64,000 nucleotides of DNA from Anatilimnocola aggregata (GCF_007747655.1 NZ_CP036274.1:7688001-7752000), one strand, 5' to 3'; positions 32,198-41,905 are shown, counted from the stretch's first letter. The notes: a model not told the origin generated them from the letters alone. A program made the numbers and translations.

Positions 32198-34972
32198 ATG
32201 AGCCGTATTAACACGAATGTCAGTTCTTTGATCGCTCAAAAGACCCTGTCGCGGTCGAATGGGCAGTTGCAGGAAGCTCTGAGCCGGTTGAGCACGGGTG
32301 TGCGAATCAACTCGGGCAAAGATGACCCGGCCGGTTTGATCGCGAGCGAAAACCTCCGCCGCGACATCACCTCTTCGCAACGCGCTATCAGCAACACCGA
32401 GCGGGCCACGCAGCTCATCTCGACCGCTGACTCGGCTCTTGGCCAGATCAGCAACCTGCTGAACGACATTCGCGGTCTGGTAACTGAAGCAGCCAACACC
32501 GGTGTGCTCAGCGACGAACAGATCGCTGCTAACCAGCTGCAAGTCGACAGCTCGCTCGAAGCCATCGACCGCATTGCTCAAGTCACGACCTTCCAAGGTC
32601 GCAAGCTGCTCGACGGCAGTCTCGACTTCATCAAGACGACGACTTCGGGTGCCAACTCGGTGGTCGACCTCAACATTCAAAAGGCCAACCTGGGTGCCAC
32701 GGGTTCTTTGAACGTCTCGATCGACGTCACGGCCGCCGCGACACAAGCCTCGGTTACGGCCAATGCCACTGCGATCAACTACGGCGCCGGAGCTGCTGCC
32801 AGCGGTTCGATTACGTTGCCGACCGTCACGACCCCGCAATCACAAGCTTCGGGCAATTTGAATCTGACCGGCGCTGCTGGACAGATCAGCATTCAGGCCG
32901 TGAACGGCGGTGCTGCTCAAGGTGCCCTTGGCAATGCAACCGACGTGACCATTCAAGCCGCGGCTGATGTGGCTCAAGCGACGGGCAATGTCTCGCTCGC
33001 CAGTTCGGGTGCGGTGATTAGCGTTACCGCGACTGCTGGTGGTGCTGCAGACGGTACGGTTGGCAATGCGACCGACGTGACCATCCAAGCGGCTGCTGGC
33101 ATCGCCCACGCATCGGGCACGCTGGCCCTCACGAATGGTTCGATCAACATCTCGGCCGCTTCTGGTGGTCCTGCTCAAGGCGCCACGGGCAACGGTGTGA
33201 ACATCGTCATCACGAATGTCGGCGGCACGACCACTGCTGCTTACGATTCGGGCACCAACACGTTGACCATCGATGTCGCGACTGGCGACGACGTCGACGC
33301 CATTAGTGCAGCGATTGACGGCACTGCAGCTTTCGTTTCTTCGGTGGCCTCAGGTAGCGGCGGCCTCTTTGACGCCGGCGATGTTGACCCCGGTATCACG
33401 GGCCTGCTCACCGGTGGTAACAACGGTACGACGAGCGCTTCGTACGACGCCGGCACGAATGTCATCACCGTGAATGCGGCTCTTGGAGCCACGGTTACAA
33501 GTTTGGCGAATGCCATCGATGGCCTGGCCGACTTTAGTGCGATCTCGACGTTCGGCGGCGGCAACACCTATCAACAAGCGGACAACGGCACTGACCCGAA
33601 CGCGCTGTCCGGTGGCAACAACGGCACGACTTCGGTCAGCTACAACGCAACCAGCAACCTCATCACTGTGAATGCTGCAGTGGGTGCGACGGTTGGTGCA
33701 ATCGCCTCGGCCATTGATGGCTTGGCCGACTTCAATGCTTCGGCCGTGCTGGGCAGCGGCAACTCGCTGACCGGTGCCGACTACACGACGACCAACAACC
33801 TGTTGTCGGGTGGTGCTAATACTGTCAATGCGAACGACGTGATCACCATCACATCGAACACTGATGGCGCTGCCTTCAACGGCACGCTGACCTTCGCCTC
33901 CAATGGCTCGGTGGCTGCCAACGGCGTGAGCGTGACCCAGACTGGCCCGAACATCACTGTCAACCTCAACAACACCTCGACTTACGATGTCGATGACCTG
34001 GTCACTGCGATTCAAGGTCAGCTGAGCGGTTACACGGTCACCCGCACGGGCTCGGCTGGCGACGGCAGCTTTGTTGCAGGTTCCGAAACCTCGTCGACCA
34101 CGGCCCTGACCGGTGGTACGAACGACACTGGTACCGGCCTGGCTGCCGACCTGGTCTTCAAACTGTCCGGTGCGACCGGTTCGCAAGTGTTCAGCTTCAC
34201 GGCTGGCAACACGCTGACGAACATCATCGACAGCATCAACCTGGTCTCGGATGCGACTGGAGTCTCGGCTTCGAACAACGCCGGCACGCTGCAACTCAAC
34301 TCGACGGCCTATGGCAGCGACGCCTTTGTCGATATCGACGTCCGCAGCGAAGGCTCCGGTGGCTTGTTTGCCGCCGGGCTGAGTGCGACCCGCGTTTCGG
34401 GTTCGGATGCGGTGGCCACGATCAACGGTACTCAAGCCAATGCTTCGGGTAATCGCTTGTCGATCAACACCTCGTCGCTCGAACTGAACCTGACCCTTTC
34501 GAACGGCAGCAGCACCGATGTGAACTTCACCATCAGTGGTGGTGGTGCGGTGTTCCAACTCGGTCCAGACGTCGTCAGCACGCAGCAAGCCCGCATCGGC
34601 ATCAGCAGCGTGAACACCGCCGACCTGGGTGGTACGAATGGTCGCTTGTTCGAACTTCGCTCGGGCAGTGCCAAGGATCTGCAATCGGATACGACCGGTG
34701 CCGCTCGCGTCGTCGACGAAGCGATCAACAAAGTCACTTCGCTCCGCGGTCGCTTGGGTGCGTTCCAACGTACGACTCTCGAAACGAATATCGCTTCGCT
34801 GTCGGACACGCTCACCAACCTGACCCAAGCCGAAAGCTCGATTCGCGACGCTGACTTCGCCGCTGAATCGGCCAAGCTGACACGGGCTCAAATTCTGGTG
34901 CAATCGGGTACTTCGGTGCTGCAGATCGCCAACCAGAATCCTCAGCAAGTGTTGTCGCTCCTCCGTGGTTAA
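32198..34972 (+). CDS. fliC: Flagellin, very large
   Basis: 924 residues, about two to three times the usual length. Residues 1-165 are a standard flagellin N terminus (MSRINTNVSSLIAQKTLSRS, then LSTGVRINSGKDDPAGLIAS). The last 100 residues are a standard C terminus (LRGRLGAFQRTTLETNIASL and the final VLQIANQNPQQVLSLLRG). Between them about 650 residues of Thr/Asn/Gly/Ala-rich beta sequence would form the surface-exposed domains. This insert contains internal repeats: GNATDVTIQAAA occurs twice (near 32931 and 33063) and GGNNGTTSxSY twice (near 33412 and 33612). Cysteine is absent. A strong terminator follows, so it is a separate transcript from fliD. FliS, two genes on, is its export chaperone. 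Confidence 0.95.
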   Translation: MSRINTNVSSLIAQKTLSRSNGQLQEALSRLSTGVRINSGKDDPAGLIASENLRRDITSSQRAISNTERATQLISTADSALGQISNLLNDIRGLVTEAANTGVLSDEQIAANQLQVDSSLEAIDRIAQVTTFQGRKLLDGSLDFIKTTTSGANSVVDLNIQKANLGATGSLNVSIDVTAAATQASVTANATAINYGAGAAASGSITLPTVTTPQSQASGNLNLTGAAGQISIQAVNGGAAQGALGNATDVTIQAAADVAQATGNVSLASSGAVISVTATAGGAADGTVGNATDVTIQAAAGIAHASGTLALTNGSINISAASGGPAQGATGNGVNIVITNVGGTTTAAYDSGTNTLTIDVATGDDVDAISAAIDGTAAFVSSVASGSGGLFDAGDVDPGITGLLTGGNNGTTSASYDAGTNVITVNAALGATVTSLANAIDGLADFSAISTFGGGNTYQQADNGTDPNALSGGNNGTTSVSYNATSNLITVNAAVGATVGAIASAIDGLADFNASAVLGSGNSLTGADYTTTNNLLSGGANTVNANDVITITSNTDGAAFNGTLTFASNGSVAANGVSVTQTGPNITVNLNNTSTYDVDDLVTAIQGQLSGYTVTRTGSAGDGSFVAGSETSSTTALTGGTNDTGTGLAADLVFKLSGATGSQVFSFTAGNTLTNIIDSINLVSDATGVSASNNAGTLQLNSTAYGSDAFVDIDVRSEGSGGLFAAGLSATRVSGSDAVATINGTQANASGNRLSINTSSLELNLTLSNGSSTDVNFTISGGGAVFQLGPDVVSTQQARIGISSVNTADLGGTNGRLFELRSGSAKDLQSDTTGAARVVDEAINKVTSLRGRLGAFQRTTLETNIASLSDTLTNLTQAESSIRDADFAAESAKLTRAQILVQSGTSVLQIANQNPQQVLSLLRG

Positions 34973-35006
34973 GCCTCGGTAGGTCGATCGACTGAGTCAA
35001 AATCAT

Positions 35007-35047
35007 AACCGCCGGCTTGAGACGATTTCTCTAGCCGGCGGTTTTTT
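35007..35047 (+). terminator. Flagellin terminator
   Basis: AACCGCCGGCT (35007-35017) and AGCCGGCGGTT (35033-35043) form a perfect 11-bp stem, followed by TTTT. A classic intrinsic terminator 35 bases after the flagellin stop. Confidence 0.92.
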
Positions 35048-35194
35048 CATGCGCTCATTCCGACCTGTTTTTCTTTCCCTCCCAGCGCGGAACTGCCGAT
35101 CTTAAACGATGAGGCAAAGTCTCCGGCCGTGCGCACGCTAGCAACAGGCTAGCCGCGACGGCAGACTTCGCTCCCCGCAACTCACGAGCTTCGC

Positions 35195-38100
35195 ATGGGT
35201 CGGATTACTTCCAGCGTCGGTCTAGCGACCGGCATCAACATCGAAGACACGGTCAATAAACTGATCGAGTTGTCGGCGAAGCCGCGCGAACTGGCGTCCG
35301 CTCGCAAGGTCGCGATCGGTACTCAACAAGCGGCCATTACAGACCTGACGGCGGTGACGCTTGGTGTGCAGTTAGCCGTGCGCCGTTTGAAGAACGCCAG
35401 CATCTTCACCAAAAGCACAATCACCAGTAGTTCGACGGCGCTGACCGCGGTTACGACCGGTGCCGTGGCCGCCGGCAATTACCAATTCACCGCAGTTCGT
35501 AAGGCTCAAAACGCGCAGTTGCTCAGCGCGGGCGTGGTTGCCAAAGATCAGCCTCTGGGTGCTGGTTCGTTCACCTTCCGTTTCGGTGGGGCAATTACGG
35601 AGCCCGTCTCACTCGATGCGCTGAATGGCGGCCAAGGTGTGACGCGCGGCAAAATCCGCATTACCGATCGCAACGGCGACTCGTCCGTCATTGACCTGCG
35701 ATTCGCTCAAACCATCGACGATGTCCTGACTGCAATCAACTCGGCTGATGGCATCGAAGTGAATGCCAGTGTCAGCGGCGATCGCCTAATCCTCACCGAC
35801 CAGTCGGGCGGCACCAGCAATCTGCGCGTGCAGGAAGTCTCGGGTGGGAGCACGGCTGCTGACCTGGGCCTTGCCAACATCAACGTGGCCGCAAACTCGG
35901 CGACCGGCAACGATGTCTTGAGACTCTCGAATAGCACCGCTCTTGCGCAGTTGAACGACGGCACGGGACTCAGCACCCGCACCGGTGTCAGCGATTTGAA
36001 CGTCACGCTGCGCGATGGCACCTCACTCGAGATCGACTTCAACCTGGTCGGCAAAGCGGCCACGGCTTCTAGCGCAACCACTTCCGCCGCCAACGGGGTG
36101 AATGCCCAGTTGAAGTTAACTGCCAAGACAGTAGGCGGCGATTACGACGGCGTGCAGATTCAGTTTGTTGATTCTGGCAATGTCACAGCCGGCAATGAAG
36201 TGGCCAGTTACGACGCGCAGAGCAAGATTCTGACCGTCGATATCGCTGCCGGCAGTACCACCGCCGACAACGTCATCAGCGCTATCAATAGCACGACCGC
36301 TACCTCCACCCTGTTCACCGCAACCACGGGGACTGGCGGCAATGGCGATGATCTTGTCTCGCTGGCAGATACAGCGACCACCACCGGCGGCGCGGCAGTT
36401 GCCGCTCGTAGTGAAAAGACGCTGGGCGAACTGATCGCCACGATTAACGGAGTGAATCCAGCCAAACTGAAGGCCGAGATCAGCCCGGATGGCGATCGCA
36501 TCGTTCTCACCGACTTGAGCACCGATACCGGTGGCACCTTCGCTGTGAGCAATACGGCTGGCGGTACTCTCGCTGAAGACCTGGGGCTCACCGGAACGGC
36601 CAGTGGTGCCACGCTCACCAGCGATCGTCTGCAAGGCGGATTGAATTCGCCCCTGCTGCGCTCGCTCAACGGTGGTCGCGGTTTCGGCGCATTAGGTGAG
36701 ATCGATCTGACCGATCGGAGCGGAGCCACCGCGACGATCAGCTTGTCGGGCGCAGAAACGCTCGATGATGTGATCGCCGCCATTGCCGGCTCGGGGCTAG
36801 GCTTGAAGGCCGAAATCAATGCGGCCAAAAATGGCTTGCAGATTGTCGATACCACCGGTGGCACTGCCAGCAACCTCATTGTTGCCGATGGAGATGGCAC
36901 CAATAGTGCCACCAAGCTCGGCATTGTCGGCAATGTGGCCGATAGCAGTGTGCGCGGGACTTCGCTCAATCGCCAGACCGTCAGCGAACATACCTTGCTC
37001 AGCGATTTCAACGCTGGCAAGGGTGTAGCGAAGGGCTCGTTCCTGATCACCGACTCGGCCGGAGCGGTCGGCGCTGTGAATTTGACGCAGCTCAATGCCA
37101 CCACACTGGGCGACGTGATCGACGCCATCAACGCGCAGTCGATCGGTGTCGAAGCGCGCATCAACGATACGGGCGACGGTATCGCGCTCATTGATACGGC
37201 CGGTGGCAGTTCACGACTCAAGGTCGAAACGGTCAACAACAGCAAGGTCGTCGCCGATTTGCACCTGGGAACTGAGGCAGTCGATACCACTGAGGATGGC
37301 AATCCAGCGCAGGTCATCAGCGGCACTACGGCCTTCACGGTCACGCTCGATGCCGACGACACACTGACCGACTTAGTCACGAAAATCAACGCTCTCGGCG
37401 CCAATGTTACCGCCAGCGTCATCAGCGACTCGGCCGGCACGTTGCGGCATCACTTATCGCTGGTGAGTGGCATTAGCGGCAAGGCAGGCGACTTGAACGT
37501 CGACGGCAGCTCGCTCGGGCTGAAGTTTCAATCGCTATCGACTGCCCAGGATGCCCTGCTGCTGGTCGGTTCCGATGCCTCGTCGGGACGCCTGATAACG
37601 TCGACGTCGAACACGTTCGAAAATGTCGTCGATGGGCTGAACATCACGGTTTCGGCGACTTCGACCGAGTCGATTTCTGTCGGCGTCACGCCCACATCGT
37701 CCGACATCGAAGGGGCAATCCAAACTTTCGTCGATCAGTACAACAAGCTGCGCGACAAGATCGCAGCGTACACCTTCTACAACCAGGATGACGACACGAA
37801 GGGGACGCTGTTCGGCTCGTCCGACGTGCTGCGACTCGACTCGGACTTGAGCCGTGCGCTCACCAGCCGCTTCTTCGGTTCCACTGTCAGGTCGTTCAAC
37901 GAACTGGGGATCAGTGCCGATGAAGAAGGAAAGTTGACGTTCGACAAGACACGACTCCAAGCACGCTACGCCAGCGATCCCCAAGGCCTGGAAAAGTTTT
38001 TCTCCGACGAAGAGCAGGGCTTTGCGACCAAGGTCGATGCCGTGCTCGAAAAGCTCGTCGGCCGCACCAACTCGACGTTTGTGAATCGGGCCGCCACACT

Positions 38101-38281
38101 TCAGCGGCAGTTGGAAGATACGACTAAGCGCATCGATTCGCTCACACTCTCGCTCAACAAGGAACGAGAACGACTAACCTTGCAGTTCTACAACATGGAA
38201 CTGGCCATCAGCAAAATCAAGAACAGCCTCACCGCGATCGAGTCCATCAAGTACATCAACCCTGATGGAACCACATCGTAA
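35195..38281 (+). CDS. fliD: Flagellar filament-capping protein FliD (HAP2), very large
   Basis: 1028 residues against 450-700 for typical FliD. The N terminus (MGRITSSVGLATGINIEDTV, NKLIELSAKPRELASAR) and the C-terminal region (DKTRLQARYASDPQGLEKFF, then a coiled coil ending KIKNSLTAIESI) identify the family. The enlarged middle holds at least four related flagellin-hook (IN) repeats of the form G-x-I-x-I-T-D-x-x-G...T-x-x-D-V-I-x-A-I-N...I-x-D-x-x-G-G, near 35638, 36415, 36695 and 37030. The cap assembles flagellin at the filament tip. The parallel growth of flagellin and cap suggests a thick or sheathed-looking filament. It is followed 27 bases later by fliS, so the two form an operon. Confidence 0.93.
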   Translation: MGRITSSVGLATGINIEDTVNKLIELSAKPRELASARKVAIGTQQAAITDLTAVTLGVQLAVRRLKNASIFTKSTITSSSTALTAVTTGAVAAGNYQFTAVRKAQNAQLLSAGVVAKDQPLGAGSFTFRFGGAITEPVSLDALNGGQGVTRGKIRITDRNGDSSVIDLRFAQTIDDVLTAINSADGIEVNASVSGDRLILTDQSGGTSNLRVQEVSGGSTAADLGLANINVAANSATGNDVLRLSNSTALAQLNDGTGLSTRTGVSDLNVTLRDGTSLEIDFNLVGKAATASSATTSAANGVNAQLKLTAKTVGGDYDGVQIQFVDSGNVTAGNEVASYDAQSKILTVDIAAGSTTADNVISAINSTTATSTLFTATTGTGGNGDDLVSLADTATTTGGAAVAARSEKTLGELIATINGVNPAKLKAEISPDGDRIVLTDLSTDTGGTFAVSNTAGGTLAEDLGLTGTASGATLTSDRLQGGLNSPLLRSLNGGRGFGALGEIDLTDRSGATATISLSGAETLDDVIAAIAGSGLGLKAEINAAKNGLQIVDTTGGTASNLIVADGDGTNSATKLGIVGNVADSSVRGTSLNRQTVSEHTLLSDFNAGKGVAKGSFLITDSAGAVGAVNLTQLNATTLGDVIDAINAQSIGVEARINDTGDGIALIDTAGGSSRLKVETVNNSKVVADLHLGTEAVDTTEDGNPAQVISGTTAFTVTLDADDTLTDLVTKINALGANVTASVISDSAGTLRHHLSLVSGISGKAGDLNVDGSSLGLKFQSLSTAQDALLLVGSDASSGRLITSTSNTFENVVDGLNITVSATSTESISVGVTPTSSDIEGAIQTFVDQYNKLRDKIAAYTFYNQDDDTKGTLFGSSDVLRLDSDLSRALTSRFFGSTVRSFNELGISADEEGKLTFDKTRLQARYASDPQGLEKFFSDEEQGFATKVDAVLEKLVGRTNSTFVNRAATLQRQLEDTTKRIDSLTLSLNKERERLTLQFYNMELAISKIKNSLTAIESIKYINPDGTTS

Positions 38282-38308
38282 GTAGTCCCCTACTCCTGGC
38301 AGGAAGCC

Positions 38309-38833
38309 ATGACCGACCCCCGCAACGCCTATCTCGAAACCCAAATCTCGACCGCGACTCCGCAAAAGCTCCGGCTAATGCTGATCGAGGGGGGGATTCG
38401 TAAGGCTCAAGCGGTCTGCGATCATTGGGAACATGGGCGGCAAGAGGATGGTCTCCAATCGCTCCACCATTGCCAGGCGATTGCCCAGGAACTGTACGCT
38501 GGGATTCGCGACGACGGGAGCCCGCTCGTCCAGCAAGTGTTCGCGATCTATGGCTTTGTGATCAAGGAACTGATCGAAGCCGAACTCGACTTGGATGCTG
38601 CTCGCGTGACTGGGGTTCTGAACGTGCTGCAAGAAGAGCGTCAAACCTGGCAGGAACTTTGCCAGACGATGCCCGAAGCACCCGTGGCGCGGGACTCTTA
38701 TTCCGCCACTTCGCAGGAAGTAGTCGCACCCCAGCGGGTTGACGCCGGCAACTACTCCACCGGTTATTTCGCACCCCACATGTCGAGCTCATTTGCCCCG
38801 ACAGCCAGCAGCGGCTTCTCGCTCGAAGGCTAG
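38309..38833 (+). CDS. fliS: Flagellar export chaperone FliS
   Basis: 174 residues. FliS binds the flagellin C terminus and prevents premature polymerisation. Family features: the N-terminal NAYLETQISTATPQKLRLMLIEGGIRKA helix-start block, then helical segments through LDAARVTGVLNVLQEERQTW. The last 40 residues are a Ser/Ala/Tyr-rich tail not needed for the fold. AGGA lies five bases before the ATG. It follows fliD directly, an order conserved in many flagellated bacteria. Confidence 0.9.
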   Translation: MTDPRNAYLETQISTATPQKLRLMLIEGGIRKAQAVCDHWEHGRQEDGLQSLHHCQAIAQELYAGIRDDGSPLVQQVFAIYGFVIKELIEAELDLDAARVTGVLNVLQEERQTWQELCQTMPEAPVARDSYSATSQEVVAPQRVDAGNYSTGYFAPHMSSSFAPTASSGFSLEG

Positions 38834-39034
38834 GGGAGGGGCTAGGGACTGGGAGCTGGGAACTAGGGCGGGGAAGTGTGGCCAGGTCGGCGACTTTCAA
38901 GGTGCTGCCGCGCATTTCATTCTGCATTCTGCCTTCTCACTTCTGCCTTCCGTTATCCCGCACCCGCCCTTGCGGTTCAGACAGCAGATGCCATTATTAA
39001 TGGCTTACCTTTTGCTGTTTGAGGATCCGCTGGC
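38834..39034. other. Repetitive gap between fliS and mqnD
   Basis: It begins with a purine-rich run of GGGA/CTAGGGA-type words (38834-38880) and contains tandem CATTCTGC/CTTCTGCC words (38918-38952). No gene. The wording looks like degenerate simple repeats. Confidence 0.5.
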
Positions 39035-39907
39035 ATGTCTGCAACCACTTCATCCGCCGAAAAGCTCATCCGCGTTGGCCACAGCCCCGACCCCGATGAT
39101 GCGTTCATGTTCTACGCGCTCGCCAAGGATTGCCTCGATACCGGCAAGTTCCGCTTCACACACGAGCTGGTCGATATCGAAACGCTCAATCGCCGGGCTT
39201 TCAGCGGCGAGCTCGAATTGACCGCCCTCAGCCTGCATGCGTACGCGTACCTGGCCGACAAATACATGATCTGCACCTGCGGCGCAAGCATGGGGGACAA
39301 CTACGGCCCCATGGTCATCGCCCGCGAAGCCCGCGATATCGCCTCCCTCAAGGGGCAAACAATCGCCGTCCCCGGCACACTTACCACGGCCTTCCTCGCG
39401 CTCAAGCTCTGCATCGGCAACGACTTCAAGCATGTCGTCGTGCCGTTCGACGAGATTTTGAACGTCACCGAGAAGGGTGAATTCGAAGGGCAAAAAATCG
39501 ACGCCGGCCTCTGCATTCACGAAGGGCAGCTGACCTACGGCGAGCAGAACCTGCACCTGATCGTCGACCTGGGCAAATGGTGGATGAAAGAAACCGGGCT
39601 GCCGCTGCCGCTCGGTGCCAACGGCATTCGCAAGGATCTGGGTACCGACGACATTCGCGAAGTGAATCGCATTCTGAAAGAGAGCATTGCCTACGGCCTC
39701 GAACATCGCGGCAAGGCGCTCGACTATGCCCAAGGCTACGGCCGCGGACTCGACCGCGCCAAGGCCGATGAGTTCGTCGGCATGTACGTCAACGATTGGA
39801 CGCTCGACTTCGGCCCCCGCGGTCGCGCTGCCGTCAAAGAACTTCTCAAACGCGGTTACGAAGCGGGTGTAATTCCCAAACTCGTCGAACCCGAATTCGT
39901 CGATTAG
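39035..39907 (+). CDS. mqnD: 1,4-dihydroxy-6-naphthoate synthase MqnD
   Basis: 290 residues. MqnD converts cyclic de-hypoxanthine futalosine to 1,4-dihydroxy-6-naphthoate in the futalosine route to menaquinone. The family signature is the N-terminal RVGHSPDPDDAFMFYAL. ELTALSLHAYAYLADKYMIC, the GPMVIA strand, VPGTLTTAFLALKL and the conserved GLCIHEGQLTYGE complete the periplasmic-binding-protein-like fold. It lacks a signal peptide, as expected for a cytosolic enzyme. GAGGAT lies nine bases before the ATG. No other mqn gene is in the window. A single hairpin with the CCTGC loop follows the stop and may act as its terminator. Confidence 0.93.
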   Translation: MSATTSSAEKLIRVGHSPDPDDAFMFYALAKDCLDTGKFRFTHELVDIETLNRRAFSGELELTALSLHAYAYLADKYMICTCGASMGDNYGPMVIAREARDIASLKGQTIAVPGTLTTAFLALKLCIGNDFKHVVVPFDEILNVTEKGEFEGQKIDAGLCIHEGQLTYGEQNLHLIVDLGKWWMKETGLPLPLGANGIRKDLGTDDIREVNRILKESIAYGLEHRGKALDYAQGYGRGLDRAKADEFVGMYVNDWTLDFGPRGRAAVKELLKRGYEAGVIPKLVEPEFVD

Positions 39908-39927
39908 CCAACTCACCGCCTTAAACG

Positions 39928-39967
39928 CCACCGCCCCTGCGGCGGTGGCTCGTTGGCTTGTGCACTA
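39928..39967 (+). repeat. CCTGC-loop hairpin with tail, single copy
   Basis: CCACCGCC (39928-39935), loop CCTGC, GGCGGTGG (39941-39948), then TCGTTGGCTTGTGCACTA. Half-unit of the family seen complete at 41955-42052, 44861-44965 and 50008-50104. It starts 20 bases after the mqnD stop. Confidence 0.7.
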
Positions 39968-40002
39968 CCCGGCCGCTCGACCGTCCCTTTCATAGCCAAG
40001 CC

Positions 40003-40108
40003 GCAAAAGGGGGGTGTTCAATTAAGAGTCGCTTAATTGAACAGCAGATGGCTTAACTCTCGTGTTTCACGGCGATGAGTGTTCAACAATGCAGGGTCAT
40101 GTTGAACA
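40003..40108. repeat. Double-palindrome intergenic element, copy B
   Basis: GCAAAAGGGGGG leads into TGTTCAATTAAG (40015-40026), loop AGTCG, CTTAATTGAACA (40032-40043). The spacer carries AACTCTCGTGTTTC. The second palindrome is TGTTCAACA (40080-40088) and TGTTGAACA (40100-40108). Lead, stem length, loop length and spacer match copy A at 26757; the stem sequence differs at four positions, all compensated. The rest of the gap before the CotH gene (40109-40255) shows nothing else recognisable. Confidence 0.8.
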
Positions 40109-40255
40109 TTTACGTTCAAACTGAGCGGCTGCCTGAAGGGGTGGTCCCAGCTTGCAATTCGCGCGGGCATGTAACAGACTCGCTAAAGAGGGCCACTGAT
40201 TGGTGGTTGGCGACTGGCCCAGTTTGAATCTCTTCGCCCGCGGAGTTTGTGCGTT

Positions 40256-41905
40256 ATGCCTGAATCAGGAAGCTTGCAGCGCCGGACGTTTCTCGCGTTA
40301 ACCGTGGGTGGCACTCTGGCCGGTTGGCAAGGACTATCGCTTTCGGCCAGCGGGCAGCAGAACAGCCCCTTGCCGCGCAAGCAAAGCAAAACGCCGGACG
40401 CCAGCGACGCATTCTTCATCAATGGCGAAATTCCCTCGATGAAGATTTTCATCGAAGATGGCGAACTCAATAAACTGCGTGGGAACCTGCGGGCATACGT
40501 TAAATGCCGCGTGCTCGAAAACGACAAGACCGAGTACAAAGACGTCGGCGTGAAGTGCAAAGGGGCTGCGGGGAGCTTTCGAAATATCGACGACCGCCCG
40601 GCCCTGACGCTGAATTTCGACAAGTACATTCGCGAGCAGAATTTTCATGCGATGGACAAGATCCATCTCAACAACAGCGTGCAGGATCCGACCTACATGC
40701 ACGAGATTCTGTGCAGCGACATCAACCTGGCCGCCGGTGTTCCCTGCGCCCGCGCGTCCCATGCTCGCGTCTGGATCAACAATCGCGACCTTGGTTTTTA
40801 CGGCTTGAAAGAGGGCTTCGATAAGAAGTTTCTCAAGCGGCATTGGACCAACGGCACTGGCAACTATTACGACGGCGGCTTCTGCCAGGACATTGATGCA
40901 GCCCTGGAGAAAGACGAGGGCAAGGGGGTAGACGACCGGAGCGACCTGAAGGCGCTCGTCGATGCCTGCCGCAATGGCGACCCAGCCAAGCGCTGGCCGC
41001 TTGTCAATGAACTGCTCGATGTCGATGCCTTTCTGCGGTTCATGGCGCTCGAACTGATGTGCTGCCACTGGGACGGTTACTGTAACAACCGCAACAACTA
41101 CCGCGTCTATTTCGATCCGACGACGAAGAAGGCCTACTTCATGCCGCACGGCATGGACCAGATGTTCGGCGACACAAACGCCAACATCATGCATCATCCC
41201 GGTGCGCTCGTCGCCAACACGGTGATGCACAATCCCGAATGGCGCGCCCGCTATCGCGACATCGTCAACGAAGTAATGCCCCTCTTCAATCCGCCGGATA
41301 AGCTCCATCAACGACTCGACCAGATTCATGCCCGCACGCGACCGGTGTTGGCGGCAATCAACGAGAACGTGGCCAAGGATCACGACAATCATGTGAAGGG
41401 ACTGAAGGATCGGTTGACGAACCGCGCCAAGAATCTGCTGCAACAAAACTCCACTGTCGAGCCCCGCCCGCTGAAGTTCGATGGCAACGGAATCGCCAAA
41501 CTGCCCACCTGGGGACCCAAGCCCGCCAGCGATGCGTTGCTGGGCGAAGAGACTCCAGACGGCGTGAAATGTTTTGTGATTGGCGTTGGCCCCAGCGGAC
41601 GAAGCGCCGATTCGTTCCGTACGAAGGTCTTGCTCTCAGCGGGTACTTATAAACTGCAAGGCCGCGCGCGGGTCGCCGAAGTTGCCGCAGTCGCTGAATC
41701 GCCGGGCACAGGTGCAGGGCTGCGGATCTCTGGTGGCCAGCGAACGAATAAACTGGAAGGGACGACCGACTGGACGAACCTTGAGCACGAGATTGTTGTC
41801 AGTAATCCAACACAGGAGTTGGAACTGGTCGCCGAACTGCGAGCCACCAAGGGCAAAGTGTGGTTCGATGCCGGTTCGCTGCAAATTGCCAAGGTGAATA
41901 AGTAA
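40256..41905 (+). CDS. CotH kinase family protein, Tat-exported
   Basis: 549 residues. A twin-arginine signal (LQRRTFLALTVGGTLAGW) starts at about residue 8. The CotH core follows: VKCKGAAGSFRNIDDRPALT near the front, then the catalytic-type blocks DVDAFLRFMALELMCCHWDGY and CNNRNNYRVYFDPTTKKAYF, ending with MPHGMDQMFGD. CotH proteins have an atypical kinase fold; Bacillus CotH phosphorylates spore-coat proteins, and the secreted planctomycete versions have no known substrate. About 120 C-terminal residues form an extra beta-rich domain. ATG 40256 is used instead of TTG 40247. It is monocistronic, bounded by repeat-rich gaps. Confidence 0.88.
   Translation: MPESGSLQRRTFLALTVGGTLAGWQGLSLSASGQQNSPLPRKQSKTPDASDAFFINGEIPSMKIFIEDGELNKLRGNLRAYVKCRVLENDKTEYKDVGVKCKGAAGSFRNIDDRPALTLNFDKYIREQNFHAMDKIHLNNSVQDPTYMHEILCSDINLAAGVPCARASHARVWINNRDLGFYGLKEGFDKKFLKRHWTNGTGNYYDGGFCQDIDAALEKDEGKGVDDRSDLKALVDACRNGDPAKRWPLVNELLDVDAFLRFMALELMCCHWDGYCNNRNNYRVYFDPTTKKAYFMPHGMDQMFGDTNANIMHHPGALVANTVMHNPEWRARYRDIVNEVMPLFNPPDKLHQRLDQIHARTRPVLAAINENVAKDHDNHVKGLKDRLTNRAKNLLQQNSTVEPRPLKFDGNGIAKLPTWGPKPASDALLGEETPDGVKCFVIGVGPSGRSADSFRTKVLLSAGTYKLQGRARVAEVAAVAESPGTGAGLRISGGQRTNKLEGTTDWTNLEHEIVVSNPTQELELVAELRATKGKVWFDAGSLQIAKVNK

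Noticed and set aside
33350-34948. Antisense frame of 532 codons across the flagellin gene
   Set aside because: The sense strand has clear flagellin ends and repeats; the antisense reading is Arg/Gln-rich and has no start signal.
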